DNA of 64,000 nt from Pantoea piersonii (GCF_003612015.1 NZ_RARB01000001.1:992001-1056000); one strand, 5' to 3'; counted from the stretch's first letter, positions 52,563-61,587 are shown. Notes: generated by a model not told the origin, from the sequence alone. Translations and numbers: made by a program.

Positions 52563-53855
52563 ATGAAAAAGCAAACGCTTATCGCTATGGCGCTGACCGC
52601 GCTTCTCGCTGGCTGCGACAGCGGCGCGCAGCTCGATCCGCAGAAGCAGACGGGGCCGAACCCGGAACTGCCGGAAGCGAAGAACTTCTTTATGCCGCCG
52701 ATGCAGGTGCCGGAAGGGGTGCCGTGGAAGCAGGGCGAAATGCCGAAGGTCGCGCAGGGACTGAAGATTGAGAAGATCGCCGAAAATCTCAAACATCCGC
52801 GCCAGGTGCTGACGCTGCCGAACGGTGACGTGCTGGTGGCGGAGGCAAACGGTCCGGCCAAACCTACCACGCGGCCCAAACAGCTGATCATGGGCATCGT
52901 GCAGAAAGCCTCTGGGAAAGGCGGTGAGGGCGGCAACCGCATCACGCTGCTGCGCAACGTGAACGGCAAATGGGAGCAGCACACCTTTATTGAAAATCTC
53001 TTTTCGCCCTTCGGCATGCAGCTCATCGGCAATACGCTGTATGTCGCCAATGCCGATAGCCTGGTGAAATTCCCTTATCAGGAGGGCGAAACCGAGATCC
53101 GCACCCCGCCGCAGCTGGTTACCGATCTTCCGGGCGGTCCCATTAACCACCACTGGACTAAATCGCTGGTCGCCAGCCCCGACGGCAGCAAGCTCTATGT
53201 CGGTATCGGCTCCAACAGCAATATTACCGAGAACGGCATCGGTGCCGAATACCATCGCGCCGCCGTGCTGGAAGTGGACGCTGCGACCGGCGCGAGTCGC
53301 CTTTACGCCACCGGGCTGCGTAACCCGACCGGCCTGCAGTGGGAGCCGCAGAGCAACCGTCTGTGGGCTATTGTCAACGAGCGCGACGAAATCGGCTCCG
53401 ACCTGGTGCCGGACTATATGACCGCCGTGCAGGAGAACGGGTTTTACGGCTGGCCTTACAGCTATTTCGGTCAGCATGTGGATACGCGCGCACAGCCGCA
53501 GCGTCCCGATCTGGTCGCGAAAGCGATCAAGCCGGACTATGCGCTCAGCTCGCACGTCGCGCCGCTGGGTCTGCTCTTCTATCAGGCGGACAATATGCCG
53601 CAGTATCGCGGCGGTGCCTTCGTCAGCGAGCATGGCAGCTGGAACCGCACGCCGCTTAACGGCTATCAGGTGGTGTGGGTGAAATTTGAAAATGGCAAAC
53701 CGGTCGGCATGCCGCAGCCGGTCGTAACCGGGTTTCTTACCGACGATCAGAAGCAGGTAAGGGGCTTGCCGGTAGGACTGGCAGCCGATCGTCAGGGCGG
53801 GCTGTTAATTGCGGATGACGCCGGCAATACGGTGTGGCGCGTTAGCGCGAAGTAA
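52563..53855 (+). CDS. PQQ-dependent sugar (sorbosone/aldose) dehydrogenase lipoprotein
   Basis: A 430-residue glucose/sorbosone dehydrogenase-fold enzyme (six-bladed propeller), anchored as a lipoprotein (LLAGC, C18) and therefore periplasmic. Active-site positions of soluble PQQ-GDH appear in order: NHHWTKSLVASPDG (His base), GLRNPTGLQWEP, NERDEIG, SSHVAPLGLLFY and RGGAFVSEHGSWNR. It would oxidise an aldose with PQQ. A DUF2231-like membrane gene precedes it. Ends at a strong bidirectional terminator. Confidence 0.9.
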   Translation: MKKQTLIAMALTALLAGCDSGAQLDPQKQTGPNPELPEAKNFFMPPMQVPEGVPWKQGEMPKVAQGLKIEKIAENLKHPRQVLTLPNGDVLVAEANGPAKPTTRPKQLIMGIVQKASGKGGEGGNRITLLRNVNGKWEQHTFIENLFSPFGMQLIGNTLYVANADSLVKFPYQEGETEIRTPPQLVTDLPGGPINHHWTKSLVASPDGSKLYVGIGSNSNITENGIGAEYHRAAVLEVDAATGASRLYATGLRNPTGLQWEPQSNRLWAIVNERDEIGSDLVPDYMTAVQENGFYGWPYSYFGQHVDTRAQPQRPDLVAKAIKPDYALSSHVAPLGLLFYQADNMPQYRGGAFVSEHGSWNRTPLNGYQVVWVKFENGKPVGMPQPVVTGFLTDDQKQVRGLPVGLAADRQGGLLIADDAGNTVWRVSAK

Positions 53856-53869
53856 TAAATCGCAGGCAT

Positions 53870-53967
53870 AAAAAAAGGATTTGGCGTCATGGCCAAATCC
53901 TTTCTTTTTTTGTTCGCTTAACGGCTGGTGACCGCGCTGCGAACGAGGTGCTCAGCACTCTCCACAA
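53870..53967 (-). ncRNA. Candidate antisense antitoxin RNA for the TisB-like toxin (IstR-1-like)
   Basis: Predicted minus-strand RNA of about 98 nt. A sigma70 promoter (-35 at 53996-54001, -10 at 53973-53978) places its 5' end at about 53966, exactly on a segment duplicated in the toxin leader. The first bases, CTTGTGGAGAGTGCTGAG, can pair with 54144-54161 of the toxin mRNA over 18 nt, one pair being G-U. GTGC-TGA-GCAC forms a small hairpin. It would end at the bidirectional terminator (T run 53876-53870). Compare IstR-1 (about 75 nt) divergent from tisB in E. coli. No RNA evidence is available. Confidence 0.65.
53874..53903. terminator. Bidirectional terminator, dehydrogenase and antitoxin RNA
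   Basis: AAAGGATTTGGC and GCCAAATCCTTT form a perfect 12-bp stem with a 6-nt loop. Plus-strand T run TTTCTTTTTTT follows; on the minus strand TTTTTTT follows, so it can end the sugar dehydrogenase and the antisense RNA. Confidence 0.92.
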
Positions 53968-53968
53968 G
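53942..53968 (+). repeat. Direct repeat copy 1 (antitoxin seed)
   Basis: AACGAG-N3-CTCAGCACTCTCCACAAG. The 18-nt block matches copy 2 at 17 of 18 positions. As the template for the minus-strand RNA, this copy provides complementarity in trans. Confidence 0.9.
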
Positions 53969-53972
53969 TGCG

Positions 53973-54001
53973 ATTCTAAATAGCGCAGAGAAATATTTCA
54001 A
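53973..54001 (-). promoter_or_regulatory. Sigma70 promoter of the antisense RNA
   Basis: TTGAAA, 17-bp spacer, TAGAAT; each hexamer matches consensus at 5 of 6. No LexA box overlaps it, so expression should be constitutive. Confidence 0.8.
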
Positions 54002-54013
54002 GTTTCGCCAAAA

Positions 54014-54033
54014 TACTGTATGGTTATACAGGT
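54014..54033 (+). promoter_or_regulatory. LexA (SOS) box of the TisB-like toxin
   Basis: TACTGTATGGTTATACAGGT carries CTGT-N8-ACAG (54016-54031), the full LexA core, and includes a TATACA -10 candidate, so LexA would cover the toxin promoter and DNA damage would release it. Confidence 0.88.
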
Positions 54034-54132
54034 GTTGGGCGCGAAGCGGACCTCCAGCTGACTGGCGGCTCCCAGGGGCACGGTTTTGAAAATCCCGGCA
54101 GGCATCAGGTGGTGCTGGCCTGTGGCTTTAGC

Positions 54133-54161
54133 AACGAGTGCCGCTCAGCGCTCTCCACAAG
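54133..54161 (+). repeat. Direct repeat copy 2 (antitoxin target in toxin leader)
   Basis: AACGAG-N5-CTCAGCGCTCTCCACAAG, about 80 nt before the toxin ATG. In E. coli tisB, IstR-1 pairs at a ribosome standby site roughly 100 nt upstream; this copy sits at a similar distance. Confidence 0.9.
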
Positions 54162-54240
54162 ATGTGCTTAGGCGCCCGGCGGGTAGAGTCAAAGCCTCGG
54201 TAGCCGAACAGCGCGCTCCTGTTGAAGGAGAAGGAAAGTG

Positions 54241-54330
54241 ATGGAACTGATTAGATTGCTCCTGGATCTTATCCGGGTCATCTTGCAGATCATCGTTGCC
54301 CTTTTGCAACTGACCGGCCAGGCTCACTAG
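54241..54330 (+). CDS. TisB-like small hydrophobic SOS toxin, 29 aa
   Basis: A 29-residue amphipathic membrane peptide (MELIRLLLDLIRVILQ start; IIVALLQL core). By recall E. coli TisB is also 29 residues, and its centre LIVAALQLL matches the present IIVALLQLT; DinQ (27 residues) is the nearest alternative. TisB inserts in the inner membrane, collapses proton motive force and promotes persistence after DNA damage. Support comes from the whole locus: LexA box, about 200-nt leader with an antisense target, AAGGAGAAGGAA just ahead of ATG, and its own terminator. Too short for ordinary gene finding. Confidence 0.8.
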   Translation: MELIRLLLDLIRVILQIIVALLQLTGQAH

Positions 54331-54343
54331 CCGGAACTTGAAT

Positions 54344-54372
54344 AAAGGCGGAGCTGACCACTCCGCCTTTTT
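54344..54372 (+). terminator. Terminator of the TisB-like mRNA
   Basis: AAAGGCGGAG, 7-nt loop, CTCCGCCTTTTT, 14 bp after the toxin stop. Confidence 0.9.
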
Positions 54373-54485
54373 CGTCGGGTTTACCTCTCTGTCTTCTGGC
54401 TGTCATCTTCGCCCGTTACCGTCAGCGCTGTTTCCGGCGCGCCGGGCGCGCGGCTTATCCAGACATCTGACCAGACGAGGCTTTT

Positions 54486-55115
54486 ATGTCTTTACACGCC
54501 ATCTCTTCCGCCAGACTGCAGCAAACCTTTATTCATGACAGCGTACGTATGCGCGACACCCTTGTGGGGCAGCAGTGCGAGATCCTGGCGCACAGCTATC
54601 TCGAATACAGCACCCTGGGCGACTTCTCCTACCTTGGTGAACACTGCAACGTGGCGGACGCGCAAATAGGCCGCTTTACCGCTATCGCCAACCATGTGCG
54701 GCTGGGCGCGCCGAATCATCCAATGGAGCGCGCTTCGCAGCACCGCTTCACCTATTGCCCGGAGTATTACGACGCCAGCGCCGCGCGCGACAGCGGCTTT
54801 TTTGCCGACCGGCGCGCCGCACGCGTGATTGTCGGCCATGATGTCTGGATTGGTCACGGCGTGATAGTGCTGCCCGGCGTTACGATCGGCAACGGCGCGG
54901 TGCTGGCGGCAGGCGCGGTGGTGACAAAAGATGTCGCGCCCTACAGCATAGTGGGCGGCGTGCCGGCGAAACCGATCCGCATGCGCTTTACGCCCGCCAT
55001 CGCCGCGCGTCTGCAACAGATCGCCTGGTGGGAGTGGCCGCTGGAGAAGCTGATGGCGAACCTGGCTGATTTTCAGTCTGGCGACACTGAGCGCTTCTGC
55101 GAACGCCACGGCTGA
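54486..55115 (+). CDS. Left-handed beta-helix acetyltransferase (DapH/CatB-like)
   Basis: Trimeric hexapeptide-repeat acyltransferase, 209 residues. The repeats run from VRMRDTLVGQQCEILAHSYL to IGHDVW; GHDVWIGHGVIVLPGVTIGN and AVLAAGAVVTKDVAPYSIVG form the CoA-binding end, with the catalytic histidine probably in APNHPMERAS. The early LEYSTLGDFSYLGEHCN segment recalls the hexapeptide transferases found with phosphonate genes. Here no phn gene is present, so the acceptor is unknown. The RBS is weak. Confidence 0.85.
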   Translation: MSLHAISSARLQQTFIHDSVRMRDTLVGQQCEILAHSYLEYSTLGDFSYLGEHCNVADAQIGRFTAIANHVRLGAPNHPMERASQHRFTYCPEYYDASAARDSGFFADRRAARVIVGHDVWIGHGVIVLPGVTIGNGAVLAAGAVVTKDVAPYSIVGGVPAKPIRMRFTPAIAARLQQIAWWEWPLEKLMANLADFQSGDTERFCERHG

Positions 55116-55153
55116 CTACACTTAACCGATCGCAACCCAAACAGGAGAGCGCT

Positions 55154-55768
55154 ATGTTTACGCTCTATGGCGTACCGGGCTGGGGATCGGCTATCAGCGA
55201 ACTGATGTTCTGCCTTTGCCGCGAACCTTATCACTGGGTGGATGTGTCCGGTTTTGACCAGCCGGGCGAAGCGCGCGCGCGGCTGCTGGCGCTTAATCCA
55301 CTGGGGCAGATACCTGTCTTGCAGAAAGAAGATGGCGCGGTGCTGACGGAGAGCGCTGCCATTGCGCTGATGCTGGCGGATCGCAACCCTGCGCTGCTCC
55401 CACCGGTCGGCAGCGCGCAGCGCGAGCGTTTTTACCACTGGCTGGTGTGGCTGGTCGCTGCTATCTATCCCACCTTTACCTACGGCGACTACCCGCAACG
55501 CTGGACAGCTTCCGGCGCGGAGGAGCTGAAACAGAGCACCGACGCCCATCGCGCAAACGGCTATCGCTGGCTTGAGTCGCAGCTCGGCGAGAGCGCTTTT
55601 CTGCTGGGCGATAATATTACGCTGCTTGACGCTTATCTGCCGGTGCTGGTGAGCTGGCAACCGCGCGAGGCCTGGTTTCAGGCCAACACGCCGAAGCTGT
55701 GGGCGATTGCGCAGCGCGTTAAGAGGCGGGAAGAGCTACAGACCGTGATCGCGCGCAACCATCTGTAG
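55154..55768 (+). CDS. Glutathione S-transferase family protein
   Basis: A 204-residue GST: thioredoxin-like N domain (1-78) with the glutathione-site region GVPGWGSAISELMFCL, LNPLGQIPVLQKEDG (cis-proline) and LTESAAIALMLAD, then the all-helical C domain with LLGDNITLLDAYLPV. The catalytic residue could be Ser14 or Trp10; no Cys lies at the active site. Cytoplasmic detoxification role. Starts 38 nt after the acyltransferase, with AGGAGAG; possibly cotranscribed. Confidence 0.9.
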   Translation: MFTLYGVPGWGSAISELMFCLCREPYHWVDVSGFDQPGEARARLLALNPLGQIPVLQKEDGAVLTESAAIALMLADRNPALLPPVGSAQRERFYHWLVWLVAAIYPTFTYGDYPQRWTASGAEELKQSTDAHRANGYRWLESQLGESAFLLGDNITLLDAYLPVLVSWQPREAWFQANTPKLWAIAQRVKRREELQTVIARNHL

Positions 55769-55780
55769 CACGTCCCGCTG

Positions 55781-57100
55781 TTACAGCGCCTGCTGCGCGA
55801 CGCCGGGCGCGTTCTCTGGCTGAAGACGTTTCTCCGGCTGCAGCAGCGTCATCGCCAGCATACTGCCCAGCGCAACCCCTGCGGTTACGGTAAACATCGC
55901 ATTGTAGCCGTAATACTCCGCCAGCCAGCCGCACAGCATCGGCGAAACGATCGAGGCGAGATTGGCGATAGCCAGCGTCATGCCGCTGAAGGCGCCAACG
56001 GACGCTTTAGGCGTCACGTCGATCACCACAGACCAGTAAACGTTATTGACCATCGCATTCAGCGCGTTGCCAAACGTCATCAGCGCAATAATCGCCGTTG
56101 CCGATCCGGCGTAAGGGATAGCCATAAAACAGCAGGCGGTGCCCAGCAGCGTGACGGCGGCAAACAGGTTGCGCGCCACGCGCAGGTTACGAAAGCGCGT
56201 CAGCAGGCGATCGGCGAGGCGGCCACCGAACAGGACGGTAAGGCAGGCTCCGCTCCAGGGGATCATGGCGACGTACCAGAGCGAATGAAGATCGTAATGG
56301 AAGCTATCCTGAAGGTATTTTGGCAGCCATGTCACCAGCGTAAAGGTGATATAGAGAAAGGAGAAATAGCCCAGCGCATTACACACCAGGGTACGGCTGG
56401 TAAAGAAGCGCCACCAGGGCAGCGGCGTATCGCCATGCGCGTCCTGGCTCTGCCCGCTACGGATCAGCGCCCGCTCCGCCGCGTTCACCGCAGGCTGCTG
56501 CCCGGGGGCGTCGCGGAAGGTGCGCGCAAACAGCAGCATCGCCAGCAGCGAGAAGACGCCCAGCAGGATAAACATCATGCGCCAGTCGTGGGTCAGCAGC
56601 AGCAGGCCGACCGCAATCGGCGCAGTCAACAGCGAGCCGGCCTGCGTAGAGAGTAAGCCAATGCCCAGCGCGAAACCGCGCTCGTTATCCGGCGCCCAGT
56701 GGGCGATCGCCTTGTTCATCAGCGCATAGGCGGGGCCTTCGGAAAAGCCGAACAGAATGCGCAGGGCGGCAAACCCCATAATCGCCGAGCCGCCAAACAG
56801 CGCCATACCCAGATCGCCCGCCCAGGCGGTAGCGATCTCCAGCAGCGACCAGAGCACGCCTGCCATCAGCCACACTTTTCGGGTGCCAAGCCGATCCGCG
56901 AGGAAACCGCCGCACAGCGAGCCGAAGAGATAACCAAACCCGAAATAGCTCAGCACCGCGCCCAGCTGCACTTTATTGAAGTGATATTCCTGCGAGATGG
57001 CGTTAGCGGCGAATGACAGTGCTCCGCGATCGATGTAGTTGATCAGCGCAACAAAGAACAACAGCGAAAAAATAACGTAACGATAGCGACTCGGCTGCAT
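55781..57100 (-). CDS. MFS carrier of the anion:cation symporter (ACS) family
   Basis: A 439-residue, 12-helix symporter of the glucarate/galactonate/phthalate type. NYIDRGALSFAANAIS in TM1 is the ACS signature (NYxDR), followed by LADRLGTRKVWL in loop 2 and the GFSEGPAYALMNKAIAHW segment in TM4-5. Substrates are sugar acids or aromatic acids taken up with protons; a sugar acid suits the gluconate-producing neighbours, but this is an inference. Convergent with the GST gene, 12 nt apart, and divergent from gcd. Confidence 0.9.
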   Translation of the reverse strand: MQPSRYRYVIFSLLFFVALINYIDRGALSFAANAISQEYHFNKVQLGAVLSYFGFGYLFGSLCGGFLADRLGTRKVWLMAGVLWSLLEIATAWAGDLGMALFGGSAIMGFAALRILFGFSEGPAYALMNKAIAHWAPDNERGFALGIGLLSTQAGSLLTAPIAVGLLLLTHDWRMMFILLGVFSLLAMLLFARTFRDAPGQQPAVNAAERALIRSGQSQDAHGDTPLPWWRFFTSRTLVCNALGYFSFLYITFTLVTWLPKYLQDSFHYDLHSLWYVAMIPWSGACLTVLFGGRLADRLLTRFRNLRVARNLFAAVTLLGTACCFMAIPYAGSATAIIALMTFGNALNAMVNNVYWSVVIDVTPKASVGAFSGMTLAIANLASIVSPMLCGWLAEYYGYNAMFTVTAGVALGSMLAMTLLQPEKRLQPENAPGVAQQAL

Positions 57101-57566
57101 CTTGCTTCTCCTGCATGAATAAGATCAGCATGAGACAAGCAAGATTGATGCCGGAATTCCTCACAACAGGCTGGCAGGGCGTTTCAGGCGGCTCAGGCCT
57201 TGTCTGGCGTTAAAACAAACTCGCCCGCGCCTCATCCGGGTGCAGTAAAAGCCGCTTTGTGAGGTCGGGAATGCCTGGGAAGCCCGGCCAGCGTTAAGTA
57301 AATGTGATTTTTCTGACAGCGGCCTGAACAAAAGATGCGGTAAAGCAAGGGAATTAATTAGCCGCGCGCTATCAATATCAGCAGCGTCCTGGTCATCCCG
57401 CCTGTGAGCAGAGAGCATGTTCCTGTTTCGCCAGCCCCTCATTCGTTAGCCCTGCTTAAGTCATGGTATATAAACAGTTTTTACGAAAAATTTACCTAAG
57501 TTAAAATAACGTTGAAGTTATGTGTATTTATTTTATTTCGACCCTTGAATGAGGAAGAGAAGGATC
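57101..57566. promoter_or_regulatory. Divergent control region before the PQQ dehydrogenase
   Basis: No supported gene in 466 bases. The part up to about 57450 has ordinary composition and no recognisable element; 57460-57545 is very A+T-rich (for example TTAAAATAACGTTG) and probably carries the gcd promoter. A minus-strand reading frame at 57161-57442 lacks an RBS and any protein-like pattern. Confidence 0.5.
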
Positions 57567-59921
57567 ATGGTTAACAAGCTAACCAGTATCGTGATGGCGA
57601 TTGTCGCCGTTGCGATGCTCTATATGGGCGGAAAGCTTCTGCTGCTGGGGGGCAGCGCGTTTTATGCGCTGATGGCCGCAGGCTTACTGCTCGCAGCGAT
57701 ACTGCTGTTTCTCAATAAACGTAGCGCCTTAACGCTTTACGCGCTGCTGATGTGGATTACGCTGTTCTGGACCGTCTGGGAAGTCGGCTTCGATAAATGG
57801 CAGTGGATCCCGCGCGGTGACCTGTTTGGTCTGTTCGGCGTGTGGCTGGCGCTGCCCTGGGTGGTGCGTCCGCTTACTCAGCGCACGTTCCATCCTTTCC
57901 TGGGCTCCACGGTGGTGATTATGATCGCCCTGGTTATCGGCCTCTGCTTTTACGATCCGCTGCCGCAGCAGGGAACCATTTCTAATGCGCGCGCGCCGTC
58001 AGCCTCGACCGGTGCCGGCAATGACTGGACGGCCTATGGCGGCTCCACCAATGGGCAGCGCTTCTCTTCGCTGAATCAGATCACCAAAGACAATGTGAAG
58101 AATCTTGAGGTGGCCTGGACTTATCACACCGGCGATCTGCGTAAAAGTGATGACGCTACCGAGTATACCTTCGAGGCGACGCCGCTGAAGGCTAACGGCA
58201 TGCTCTACTTCTGTACGCCGCATAACGAGGTGCATGCGCTTGATCCTGAAACCGGCGCGGTGAAATGGAAATATGCGCCGCCGCAGGATCGCTCCTATAT
58301 GCAGCAGCACCAGACCTGTCGCGGCGTCGGCTTTTATGACGGCGGCAGCGCGGCGGCGGAGAGCAGCGCCTCGCAGCCTGCCATCTGCCGTAAGCGTATC
58401 TTTAACGCCACGACCGATGCGCAGCTGGTGGCGCTGGATGCCGACAGCGGCAAGCCATGCGCTGATTTCGGCCAGAACGGCGTAGTCGATTTGCATGCCA
58501 ATATGGGCGAAGTGCGCCCGCATGCGCTGATGCAAACGTCAGCGCCGCTGGTTGCAGGCAATCTGGTGATTGTCGGCGGCTCGGTAATGGACAACGGCTT
58601 TAACCGCGGCAACCCGTCCGGCGTCATCCGCGCCTATGACGTGACCACGGGCCGTCTGGTGTGGAACTTCGATCCTGCGAATCCTGACCAAACCCAGCCG
58701 ATTGCGGCGGATGCGAGCTATCCGCAGGATACGCCTGTGGCCTGGGCGACGCTGAGCGCCGACCTGAAGAATGGCCTGGTCTACGTGCCTTTCGGCAACG
58801 CTTCGCCGGATGAAGTGGGCATCGAGCGCGACCCCAACAGCAATACGGAGAAATTCCGCGATGCGCTGGTGGCGCTGGATCTGAAAACCGGCGCCTTTAA
58901 ATGGCGTTATCAGAGCGCTAATCACGATCTCTGGGACCGCGATAATCCGTCTCAGCCGTCGCTGGTGGATATCGACTACCAGGGCAGCCAGCAGCCAGCG
59001 GTCATCCTGCCGACCAAAACCGGCAACCTGTTCGTGCTCAATCGCCTGACCGGTCAGCCGATCTATCCGGTTAACCAGGTGAAGGTATCGACCGAAGGCG
59101 GCGTCGAGGGCGAGAAGTTCGCGGCCACGCAGCCGGTCTCCAGCCTGAACTTTATTCCGCAGCCGCTGACGGAAAAAGCGATGTGGGGTATTACGCCGTT
59201 TGACCAGATGAGCTGCCGTATCGACTTCCACGAGCTGCGCTACGACGGCAATCCGTGGACGCCAGCGACAGAGAAGGGCTCGTTGATTTTCCCGGGCAAT
59301 TTCGGCGTATTTAACTGGGGTTCCGTCGCGGTTGATCCCGAGCGTCAGCTGCTGATTGCCGCACCGGTGCGTCTGGCCTATAAGTACAACCTCATCAAAC
59401 GTACGCCCTCGACCGAAACCGAGCGTCTGTTTACGAAGGATGGCTCCCCTTACTGGAACGAAAACTTCCATGGTGACTACGCTATCCATATTCAGCAGTT
59501 TTCGTCAGCGCTGGGCATACCCTGTATCGCGCCGCCGTGGGGCCGTATGGTTGGCGTCGATCTGAAAACCGGCAAAACCGAATGGCTGCGCCGCGTCGGC
59601 AACACGAAAAACCTGAATACCACCTTCCTGCCGGGTCGTTTCCCGATCGGTTTCCCGATGGGCATGGTGGCGCACGGTGGTCCGCTGGTGACGGCAGGAG
59701 ATGTTGTGTTCCATGGCGCGACGGCGGATAACTTCTTCCGCGCCTATGACAGCACCACCGGCGCGCTGCTGTGGCAAACCGAGCTGAGTGCAGGCGCGCA
59801 GGCCACGCCTTCAACCTTTATGGGTAAAGATGGCAAGCAATATGTGGTGATTGCCGCTGGCGGCCACGGTTCGATGGGAACCCAGAGCGGTGACAGCGTG
59901 GTGGCGTTCCGCCTGAAATAG
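57567..59921 (+). CDS. gcd: Membrane-bound PQQ-dependent dehydrogenase, glucose/quinate/shikimate family
   Basis: A 784-residue quinoprotein. Five N-terminal helices (1-140) anchor it and pass electrons to ubiquinone; the periplasmic eight-bladed propeller starts at DWTAYGGSTNGQRFSSLNQI. W-motifs and the PQQ/Ca site include HQTCRGVGFYDGG, the active-site region SANHDLWDRDNPSQPSLV and the C-terminal AAGGHGSMGTQSGD. Most likely it oxidises glucose to gluconolactone; quinate or another polyol cannot be excluded, and the helix region differs from E. coli Gcd. ATG 57567 follows AAGGA. Confidence 0.88.
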   Translation: MVNKLTSIVMAIVAVAMLYMGGKLLLLGGSAFYALMAAGLLLAAILLFLNKRSALTLYALLMWITLFWTVWEVGFDKWQWIPRGDLFGLFGVWLALPWVVRPLTQRTFHPFLGSTVVIMIALVIGLCFYDPLPQQGTISNARAPSASTGAGNDWTAYGGSTNGQRFSSLNQITKDNVKNLEVAWTYHTGDLRKSDDATEYTFEATPLKANGMLYFCTPHNEVHALDPETGAVKWKYAPPQDRSYMQQHQTCRGVGFYDGGSAAAESSASQPAICRKRIFNATTDAQLVALDADSGKPCADFGQNGVVDLHANMGEVRPHALMQTSAPLVAGNLVIVGGSVMDNGFNRGNPSGVIRAYDVTTGRLVWNFDPANPDQTQPIAADASYPQDTPVAWATLSADLKNGLVYVPFGNASPDEVGIERDPNSNTEKFRDALVALDLKTGAFKWRYQSANHDLWDRDNPSQPSLVDIDYQGSQQPAVILPTKTGNLFVLNRLTGQPIYPVNQVKVSTEGGVEGEKFAATQPVSSLNFIPQPLTEKAMWGITPFDQMSCRIDFHELRYDGNPWTPATEKGSLIFPGNFGVFNWGSVAVDPERQLLIAAPVRLAYKYNLIKRTPSTETERLFTKDGSPYWNENFHGDYAIHIQQFSSALGIPCIAPPWGRMVGVDLKTGKTEWLRRVGNTKNLNTTFLPGRFPIGFPMGMVAHGGPLVTAGDVVFHGATADNFFRAYDSTTGALLWQTELSAGAQATPSTFMGKDGKQYVVIAAGGHGSMGTQSGDSVVAFRLK

Positions 59922-59947
59922 CGGTAACGCATCGCGCAGATAAAGAT

Positions 59948-59973
59948 AAAGCGCCCATTCGGGCGCTTTTTTT
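59948..59973. terminator. Bidirectional terminator between gcd and catalase genes
   Basis: AAAGCGCCC, loop ATTC, GGGCGCTTTTTTT. Confidence 0.92.
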
Positions 59974-59981
59974 GTGCAGAA

Positions 59982-61460
59982 TTACGCCTGCGCCTGTCGC
60001 TTCGAACGCTCCTCCAGCACCCGCAGCGCGATCCTGTCGCCAATCGCCTGATCGATATTGCGCCAGTATTCAAACGCGCGCGACAGCACCGGCTCCTCTA
60101 CGCCGTTAAGCAGATGCCCGCTCACATTGTTGACCAGCCGATCGCGCGCCGCGTCATCCATCACTTTATTGATCAGCGTATTGGCCTGACCGAAATCGTC
60201 ATCATCCTTGCGCAGCGTGTAGGGCGAACGCACCATATCGCCGCTGGCGTGCCAGATGGCGTCATCCGGATAGCGCTCGCCGTCTGCCGCCGGGCCGCCT
60301 TTGCTGTTCGGCGCATAGACCGGATCGGAAACCGGGTGAATACGCATTGCGCCATCTTTGCTGTAGCTGTTGACCGGCGACTGCGGCGCGTTAACCGGGA
60401 TCTGCTTATAGTTGACGCCAAGGCGGTGGCGGTGCGCGTCGGCGTAGGAGAAGACGCGTCCCAGCAGCATCTTATCGGGGCTGAGGCCGATACCGGGCAC
60501 CAGGTTATTAGGCTCGAAGGCCGCCTGTTCGATCTGCGCGTGGTTATCGGTCGGGTTGCGGTTCAGCACCAGCTTGCCCACTTTAATCAGCGGATAGTCA
60601 GCGTGCGGCCACACCTTAGTCAGATCGAACGGGTTATAGCGATAGGTTTCCGCTTCGGCGAACGGCATGATCTGCATGTAGAGCGTCCAGCTCGGGAAAT
60701 TGCCCTCCTTAATGGAGAAGAAGAGGTCGCGCGTATGGTGGTCGATATCTTTTCCGGCGAGCGTATCGGCCTCTTCCTGCGTCAGGAACTCAATGCCCTG
60801 GTCGGTGTGAAAATGGTATTTCACCCAGAATTTCTCGCCCTCGGCATTCACCCACATGTAGGTGTGACTGGAGTAGCCATTCATGTGGCGCCAGGTTTTC
60901 GGAATGCCGCGGTCGCCCATCAGCCAGGCCACCTGATGCGAGGACTCCGGCGAAAGCGTCCAGAAATCCCACTGCATGTCGTTATCGCGCAGGTTGTTGT
61001 CGGCGCGGCGCTTTTGCGAACGAATAAAGTGCTGGAACTTCATCGGATCGCGAATAAAGAAGACCGGCGTGTTGTTGCCCACCAGGTCGTAGTTGCCTTC
61101 GGAGGTATAAAACTTGAGGGCGAAACCGCGCGGATCGCGCCAGGTATCCGGGCTGCCGCGCTCGCCCGCGACGGTAGAGAAGCGTAGCAGCACGTCAGTG
61201 CGCGTGCCGGGCTGGAACAGGGCGGCTTTGGTATATTTGCTGACGTCATCGGTCACGATAAAGTAGCCGAACGCACCGCTGCCTTTCGCGTGCGGCTGAC
61301 GTTCCGGGATGCGCTCGCGGTTGAAATTCGCCATCTGCTCAATGAGATAGTGGTCATGCAATACCAGCGGGCCGTCAGGGCCGACCGACAGTGAATGTTC
61401 ATCGCTGGCAACGGGAATGCCAGCATCCGTCGTTGTCGGTTTACGCTCATCATTGCTCAT
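59982..61460 (-). CDS. katA: Small-subunit haem catalase (clade 3)
   Basis: Monofunctional catalase, 492 residues, that turns H2O2 into water and O2. Distal H57 in [13 protein letters not shown] and N130 in VGNNTPVFF are present, and the proximal haem tyrosine is in [17 protein letters not shown]. The short length and absence of a flavodoxin-like C domain place it in clade 3 (KatA), not E. coli KatE. Located beside the periplasmic oxidase genes but transcribed alone, ending at the terminator shared with gcd. Confidence 0.94.
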   Translation of the reverse strand: MSNDERKPTTTDAGIPVASDEHSLSVGPDGPLVLHDHYLIEQMANFNRERIPERQPHAKGSGAFGYFIVTDDVSKYTKAALFQPGTRTDVLLRFSTVAGERGSPDTWRDPRGFALKFYTSEGNYDLVGNNTPVFFIRDPMKFQHFIRSQKRRADNNLRDNDMQWDFWTLSPESSHQVAWLMGDRGIPKTWRHMNGYSSHTYMWVNAEGEKFWVKYHFHTDQGIEFLTQEEADTLAGKDIDHHTRDLFFSIKEGNFPSWTLYMQIMPFAEAETYRYNPFDLTKVWPHADYPLIKVGKLVLNRNPTDNHAQIEQAAFEPNNLVPGIGLSPDKMLLGRVFSYADAHRHRLGVNYKQIPVNAPQSPVNSYSKDGAMRIHPVSDPVYAPNSKGGPAADGERYPDDAIWHASGDMVRSPYTLRKDDDDFGQANTLINKVMDDAARDRLVNNVSGHLLNGVEEPVLSRAFEYWRNIDQAIGDRIALRVLEERSKRQAQA

Positions 61461-61587
61461 GGGTTCTCTCCATTTTTATAGGGATATAGCAATGATTAAG
61501 CGTAGTTAAGAATCCCGCGTCTGCCGTAGCAGAATGCTGATGGTTGCGAAAGGCAGAGAGCGAAAAAAGAGCGCGCAGAGGAGGGGA

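Noticed and set aside
52116..53633. 505-codon open frame on the minus strand opposite the PQQ sugar dehydrogenase
   Set aside because: It is a shadow of a well-supported gene in GC-rich DNA. The translation is rich in Arg, His and Gln with no domain pattern, and it would also cross the membrane-protein gene.
53942..54161. Repeats in the tisB-like region as a mobile-element footprint or att sites
   Set aside because: The two copies are explained better by antisense pairing: one starts at a promoter and the other lies in the toxin leader. No integrase or target-site duplication is present.
57161..57442. 93-codon minus-strand frame in the region before gcd
   Set aside because: No RBS, no recognisable motif, and atypical composition; treated as a chance frame.
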